Origin: Ephemerocybe angulata
Lineage: Eukaryota > Basidiomycota > Agaricomycetes > Agaricales > Psathyrellaceae
DNA length: 64,000 bases
Assembly: GCA_013368325.1 (NCBI GenBank)
Contig: JAACJK010000002.1
Location: 930,001-994,000 of the forward strand
Direction of reading: 5' to 3'
In this document: in pieces, positions 58,666 to 64,000 of the stretch
Position numbering within the stretch: the stretch's first letter is position 1
How the letters are laid out: every line of letters starts with the position of its first letter
Program-made: the position numbers and the translations under genes
Notes under the pieces: generated by a model
Told to the model about the DNA's origin: nothing
Database searches by the model: none
The model's input: the letters and a program-made list of their open reading frames with translations, nothing else

Positions 58666-61296
58666 ATGTCCGCAACCCCCGCGCCAGACCCCGCAGCGAG
58701 GGACAATCCTCCTATCAATTCAGCGACTATCCCACCAAATGCGTTAGCAGATAGTACTCCAGAGAACCCTCCCAGGGAGAGCGAGTCTTCAGACACGGTT
58801 TCTAACCTGCGCAAGTCGCAGCAGAAGTTCCAACGAATGATGTGTTCCACGCCCATCCGATCGGATTCAAGTCACTCGCGGCGCACGACCGAAGAACAGA
58901 AAGACGCTCTTGAAGACGAACTTGGCCCCATTCCCAAGCTTTCAGCCGATTTCCTCAAGAGCATGTACAAGGACATCAAATCCGACACTGTTATCAAGCG
59001 TTTTCTCACGAGGTCCAAGCTCTACAGCTTCAAGACCAAGCGCTGGCTCGATATTCCTGAAACCATCGAGAAGGAGAAAGAGTTGTATCAGCCGTTCGTC
59101 AAGATTATTTCCAAGATTCTTGCGGGTCCCGGAAGGCGTACCACCAAGGGAACGACCAAGCGAGAGGTCGTCGACACTCACAACATCCGCTTTGATCACC
59201 ACGACGATTTGGAGAACCCAACAAGACCAGACATCTCTATCATGGCCGTAGGACCGTCCTTTCAAAAACCACCTCTCAAAGAGGGAAAGGAGCGGGCGAA
59301 AATCGGGTACTGCAATGTTGCATCGGTTTTTGACGTCAAGCGCGACGCCGACAACTCCGATAGAGAACAGGCTAGGCAGCTGGCTGGCTATAATAGGTGA
59401 GCTTTACCTCTCACTTGCACACTTCGAAAGACGCTCATTGATTTTTACAGACAAATCTACATCAGTCAGCCCACAGGAAGTTCGCCTGTTCTGCCATCAT
59501 GACCGAGACTCAAGTCCGCGCTGTTCACTTCGACCATAGCGGGGCTTATATGACGGAATTTGTGGATGTCCACGAAGATCCATACACATTTGTCCGTCTC
59601 GTGCTCGGCCTCTCTTCTCATAATGAAGAAGATGTGGGACTCGATACCAGCATCCAATGGGAGACGAACAAGGCAGGGCTCAAGAGCAAAGGCACTATCT
59701 CGTTCGTTGACGCATCAAGTGGAAAGCCGGTGACCTACAACTTGAATATGGAGGAGCCTCCTCTGTTTCGCTATGCCATTCGAGGGACTGGAACGACTTG
59801 TTGGAATGCATTCGACGAGGAGGGTGGCCGGGTTACCATCAAAGACTCCTGGAGGGCGGATGGAAGGACTCCAGAGCGCGTATATCTTCAAAAGGCAAAG
59901 GGCCTTAAAGGGGTTGCGACCGAAGTATTGGCGTACGCCGACAACCTTGCCCAAACCAAATCATATCGCCCAGAGGAATGCCATTTTGCCGATGGATTTT
60001 TCAATCGAGCGAGAGTCTCGCTCGAGTCGCAATACGATCCCTCGGACCTCCGTTGACTCAGTTCACCTCCCAAAAGCAAGCGATAGCAGCGGTTGGTGAC
60101 ACTATTCGAGGTATGTTTTCTGCTCACGACTTGTTTGAATGCAAACTGACAGTTACTGACTGCTATCGTTTTGTTTGTGCAGGTCATCGCGATCTACTCA
60201 ATGCCGGTATCCTGCACCGAGAGATAACGACTGGGAATATTCAGCTCGTCCAAGATCCCGTTCCGGGGCAATTATCAGCCATGTTATTTAATCTCGATAT
60301 GGCTATCAGTAACGACGAGGAGAAATCGCACTTGTCACCGGAGGGTCGAACGGTAAGTTATATACTTCTTCAACTTAGCGCTTTCAAGGTCACTGATTCT
60401 GTGGCCATCGACAGGGGGATCAGTTCTTTCTATCGGTCTCAATTATACGCCAGTCCATCGAAGCCAGCGAGGACGAAACGGCTCCAGCTCGTGCTGCTCA
60501 AGACTACCTCGACGACCTGGAGGCCTTCTTCTACGTGTTCTGCCGCCTGATATACGGATTCTCCGGTGTCGGCACTCCAGTCAAGTTAAGCACTTTGCTA
60601 AGGAAATGGAGTAGTTTAGAGCCAAGCTGCTCTGCGGATGTCAAGGATTTGTTTTTGGGGCCTAAAGGAGGCCCTGATTACTTCCCCGTCCCTCTTTTCT
60701 GGAGTGAGGCCTGTCTTACCCTCTGCAACAAGTACCGCATTTTCCTTGACGAAATTACGATAAAAAAAGCAAAGATTCGAGCAATGGGAAAAGGAAGGAA
60801 GAAAGAAGAGAAGGTTGCAAAGGCATTGTCGAAGCTCTATGACGGAATTGACGGGCACTATTCGTCTGTCATTGTATTTTTTGACGAGGCGTTGGTGGAG
60901 CTCAACAAAGCAGGTGGAGACGCCCCCCGTCGGGCTTCATCTGAAGTGCCCACTTCATCTCCAGATTCCACTGGCATTAGGAGATACTATAAACCTCAAG
61001 ACCCCTCTTCAACTCCCAGTTCTAGCCCTTGTGATACCGTACCGGGCAACTCTTTACGTGAAGGGTCAGTCTCCCTACCTCCAACTCCGTCGGGAGGTGC
61101 GAGGAATACCGGTACCTCTTCCGCGATTAAGGGTTTTCTTCCTCTCGACCGGGATGGAAAGAGAGGGAAACGACCCTCTCCTGATTCGGGATATGAAGAA
61201 GATGGTCCTTTGAACAAACGGCGTCTTTTCGAAATCGCCGAGGCCGCAGAAGGAGAAGATATTTTGGGAGTTGAGGGTGTCACCGCGGATGAGTAG
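58666..61296 (+). pseudogene. FunK1 family kinase, frameshifted pseudokinase
   Basis: Exons correspond to the intact paralogs: 58666-59396, 59451-60110, 60183-60352 and 60415-61296. Exon 2 needs at least two frame changes, near 59460 (between the conserved Q-I-Y and the M-T-E-T-Q-V-R frame) and near 60010-60045 (between N-R-A-R-V-S and the P-L-T-Q-F-T-S-Q-K-Q-A-I frame). The catalytic loop reads L-H-R-E-I-T-T-G-N-I, so the aspartate is glutamate, and the metal-binding segment reads L-F-N-L-D-M-A, with asparagine for aspartate. The C-terminal exon is open and retains F-W-S-E-A-C-L-T-L-C-N-K-Y-R and a long serine-rich tail. Catalysis is unlikely even if the frame were corrected. Confidence 0.85.
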
Positions 61297-61759
61297 AGTG
61301 AGGTGGATGAGAATGTTACCGAGGTCGACGAAGTTGCGGGCGATGGGGGAGACTTGTCAGATAGTTACACGTTCTATGGTTCCTTGCGCGTGCTTCCAGT
61401 TGTTAAATACGTCCTCGAGATTTCCCTTAGTAAAATGCCGTAGATGTCTTTGGTGACCCATGACGAACATATTCAATATGGCGCGGCCATCTAGTGTCGC
61501 TTTTTTACTTCTGAATAAGACGTCCCTTTCTAACGTTCATTTGACTCTCCCAAACGAGTTCTGAGGAATTTATTGGTAATTTAGTTGAATAGTTCTCACA
61601 AAAGGAAGCTTTCTAAGTCAGCGCAACTAAAATTGCCAAGCCTTACGAATACATGTCACAAATGTAATGCAAAAACAGGAATAAATGTACAGTATAGACA
61701 CACCTTCGAATCGAGAAGTGAGGGGACAGACGAATGAGGAATCGGAACTCATGGCTGAT
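61297..61759. other. Intergenic, convergent kinase 3' ends
   Basis: Lies between the 3' ends of a plus-strand and a minus-strand FunK1 gene. Nothing else is seen. Confidence 0.5.
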
Positions 61760-64000
61760 CTAAACACGACTGCGCTTGGATGGTGTCATTTCAACATCCT
61801 CCATGGCGCCCGACTCCCGTTTACGACGAGCAGTAGTTGAGGAAGAGCCATTGCTGGAAGAACCTGATGAAGATGAAGGAGACTCCGATCCTTCACGACG
61901 TGGTACCTCTCCACCCGGCTTTCCTAGAGCTTCCAGCGCTGCGTCGAACAAGGCGATGATATCCGTGTAATGACGTTCGAGTTGATCGTGAAGCTGTTTG
62001 AAGAGTGTTTTTCGGGTGGCTGCGTCCCTTTCAATGCGGATCTTGGCTTTGGTTACGACCACTGGGAAGACAGACTTCCTAAATTTCTCGCAAAGGTCGA
62101 TGCATGGCGATGCCCAGAACATCGGCGGAGGGCGTATTTTGGGCCCCTCGCGGGTGAGGTAGACAAACTTCCTATTTGAAGCTGTTTCCGTATCCATGTC
62201 CTCCCACATCGCCAGGAGAGAACCTGAGGAGAACGCACGAGGGGCCGGCAAGTTGACACCTTCGTATCCATACAGAAGGTGGCATAGGACATAGAAAAAG
62301 GATTCGAGATCGTCCAGGTAGTCGCGGGGTACGCGTGCGAGGACAGGGTTCCAAGAGTCTAGTAAGCAGACAGACTGGTATAAATGTGTGCCCTAGCGAT
62401 GCCTTCAGTATCGCCTTGAAGAATATAAACTGCTATGCAACGTACCGGATGAGTGTCTTCGAGTTTCTCGGCCGTTGGGCCGTTCGAATGTCGAGCCATA
62501 TCAAGATCGATAAGAACACCTCTGAGACCGACGGCGCTGTCATCCTCGCCAAAGAGGATATTTTCCGCCGATACGTCACTGTGAAGGACGCCAGCTCGTA
62601 GAAGATTGAAGTGACCTGAAGATGAAAAGGCTGATGAGCGACCGTGAAAAGGTAGAAGAAACGTTTAGTTTACTCACCTTGAATTGCGTCACGCAGGGCC
62701 GCAATCATCTGGCGCTGGGAGGTGAACTGGTACAGATGTAACCCGTAGCACGACATCGTTACTCTCGACATCGTGCGGTTATAGAAGTCATTCGAGACGA
62801 AAGACTCAGGCCGAAGGTTCTTAGTCTGCATACGATCATCCTCGAAGGCTATCATGTTCACGACTCCTGGGATCCCCTTCGCGCGTTCGAGAAGGGTATA
62901 TTCAGGAATCTGTTCATCGACGCGCCACGCATCCTTGATGATGATCTGTTTCCCATCGCGATCCTTGGCCATCCAGCACACAGTTCCCCGACCGAGCACG
63001 GCTTGGGTGAGAACACAGGGCCGATCCATCCTGAGTTGATACGTGATTCCCTTCCCAGACTCGTCCACAGTGCGTATAGTGCCAGCGACCTTGACCCCAG
63101 CTTCGATCGTCCACTGCACGCTGGTATCGAGCCCGAGAATCGCCTCCTGTGCAGACGAAAGACCGAGAATGAGGCGAACGAATGTACATGGGTGATCGTT
63201 GATGTTGAGAGCCGTAGTCTTGTACGCCCCGCTACGATCGCAGTGGAGCAGGCGGACTTGCGTCTCTGTGATGAGGAGCGAACGGGCAAAGAGCCGATTC
63301 AACTGGCGGAAGAAAATTTGCCTGCAAGGCCGTTAATCGGGGGCGATTCAAAATCGAAGGTAAGGAACGCACCTGTTGTATACTGCCAGATGATCAACGT
63401 CTGCCTCGGAAACGTCGGCGTCTCGCTTGATTGTGAAAACCGAGGCTACATTGCTGAATCCGATGGGGTTCTCGGCGCGCTTTGGGGCATTCACGACCCT
63501 CGGTTCCGCAAAAGAAGGCCCAGTAGCCTTGATGGCCATATCAGGGCTCGAGAACTGCGCTGGCTCGTCCACATGGAAGAGCTTGGCCCCGCGCGTGTCG
63601 ACAACCTCGCGAGTCCCATTGACATCGCCTAGCCCTGCTATGATAGCTTCAATGAGCCGGCTGAGCGATGTGTGCAGCACTCTTCCATTTTTCGAAGCCT
63701 GAGGAATGCCAGTCCAGCAGCCCCGAGTGTAGTCGTACAGCGATGAAGCGACGAGGAAGTTCTTGATGTCCTGGTCGGACGTGACGTCGTTGTAGAGATC
63801 CTTCAGGCAAGCTCCATCAACGGTCGGTACGTCTTGAAGATCGGCAAGGGCAGTTCTCCTCTGTCCTTCAAGGTCTAGATACGGTGCATCACCCGTTGAT
63901 TGAGCACCAGTAGGCTCGTCTCGTGACGAATTGTGCTTTGGCGTGGGCGCTTTGCCCAAAGGCAACTGGGTTGGAACGAGAACTTCTTCATCCCCTTGAA
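61760..64000 (-). CDS. FunK1 family protein kinase, N-terminus beyond the window
   Basis: Exons on minus: beyond 64000 to 63373, 63321-62678, 62615-62446 and 62392-61760. Intron positions are identical to the gene at 55083, its close paralog. Retained motifs: I-I-I-K-D-A-W-R, F-T-S-Q-R-Q-M-I-A-A-L-R-D, V-L-H-S-D-V-S-A-E-N-I-L, L-I-D-L-D-M-A, Y-L-D-D-L-E-S-F-F-Y-V-L, W-A-S-P-C-I-D-L-C-E-K-F. The frame is still open at the right edge, so the start codon lies outside. No break is seen. Part of exon 1, intron 1 and the start of exon 2 (63275-63630) is nearly identical to 56645-57000, much more than the rest. Confidence 0.92.

Overview
The window is genomic DNA of a filamentous basidiomycete, most likely an Agaricomycete. 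The signs are many 50-60 bp GT-AG introns with fungal splice signals, a lineage-expanded family of FunK1 fungal protein kinases, a KDZ (Kyakuja-Dileera-Zisupton) DNA transposon, and Ty3/gypsy and Ty1/copia retroelements nested in each other. No database could be searched; all calls rest on reading the sequence and on family motifs. Exon coordinates are hand-derived and were checked for reading-frame closure.

Layout. 1-4531: a gene remnant, a 459-aa coiled-coil/basic protein gene (1412-2970) and a FunK1 kinase fragment cut off by an LTR. 4532-32290: a minus-strand Ty3/gypsy element (Gypsy-1) with unequal LTRs, gag-protease and pol ORFs, a decayed pol, and an apparent antisense gene between pol and the 3' LTR. 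An 18,114-bp KDZ transposon (5457-23570) sits inside a 53-bp intron of that antisense gene. It has ~380-bp near-identical terminal inverted repeats and a short direct repeat at its borders. 32291-43262: two genes, A (697 aa, Zn2Cys6-type cysteine cluster) and B (473 aa, coiled coil). Gene A is split by a full-length copia element (33421-39122) with 5-bp target duplications and 378-bp LTRs. 43330-49290: a foldback MITE and a second minus-strand gypsy element (Gypsy-2) that is 5'-truncated and has its integrase end inverted. 49420-64000: a kinase cluster (two intact FunK1 genes, one FunK1 pseudogene, one FunK1 running off the window), one tRNA-Ile(AAU) and one serine/proline-rich gene.

The KDZ transposon appears complete. 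It carries a 1018-aa transposase with the expected catalytic and cysteine motifs, an 825-aa companion protein, a 198-aa basic protein and a 1352-aa protein with an SR/RS-rich tail. Its ends carry subterminal repeats and exon-like repeat units.

The most unusual signal is in introns of three of its genes. There are twelve hairpins with a nearly constant 14-nt loop (TTGACTCNTTGGTC-like) and stems that differ in sequence but remain complementary. They occur as exactly three per intron in four introns, always in the sense direction. Because one gene carrying the module encodes an RS-rich, splicing-factor-like protein, an element-encoded splicing circuit is a testable idea. That last step is inference.
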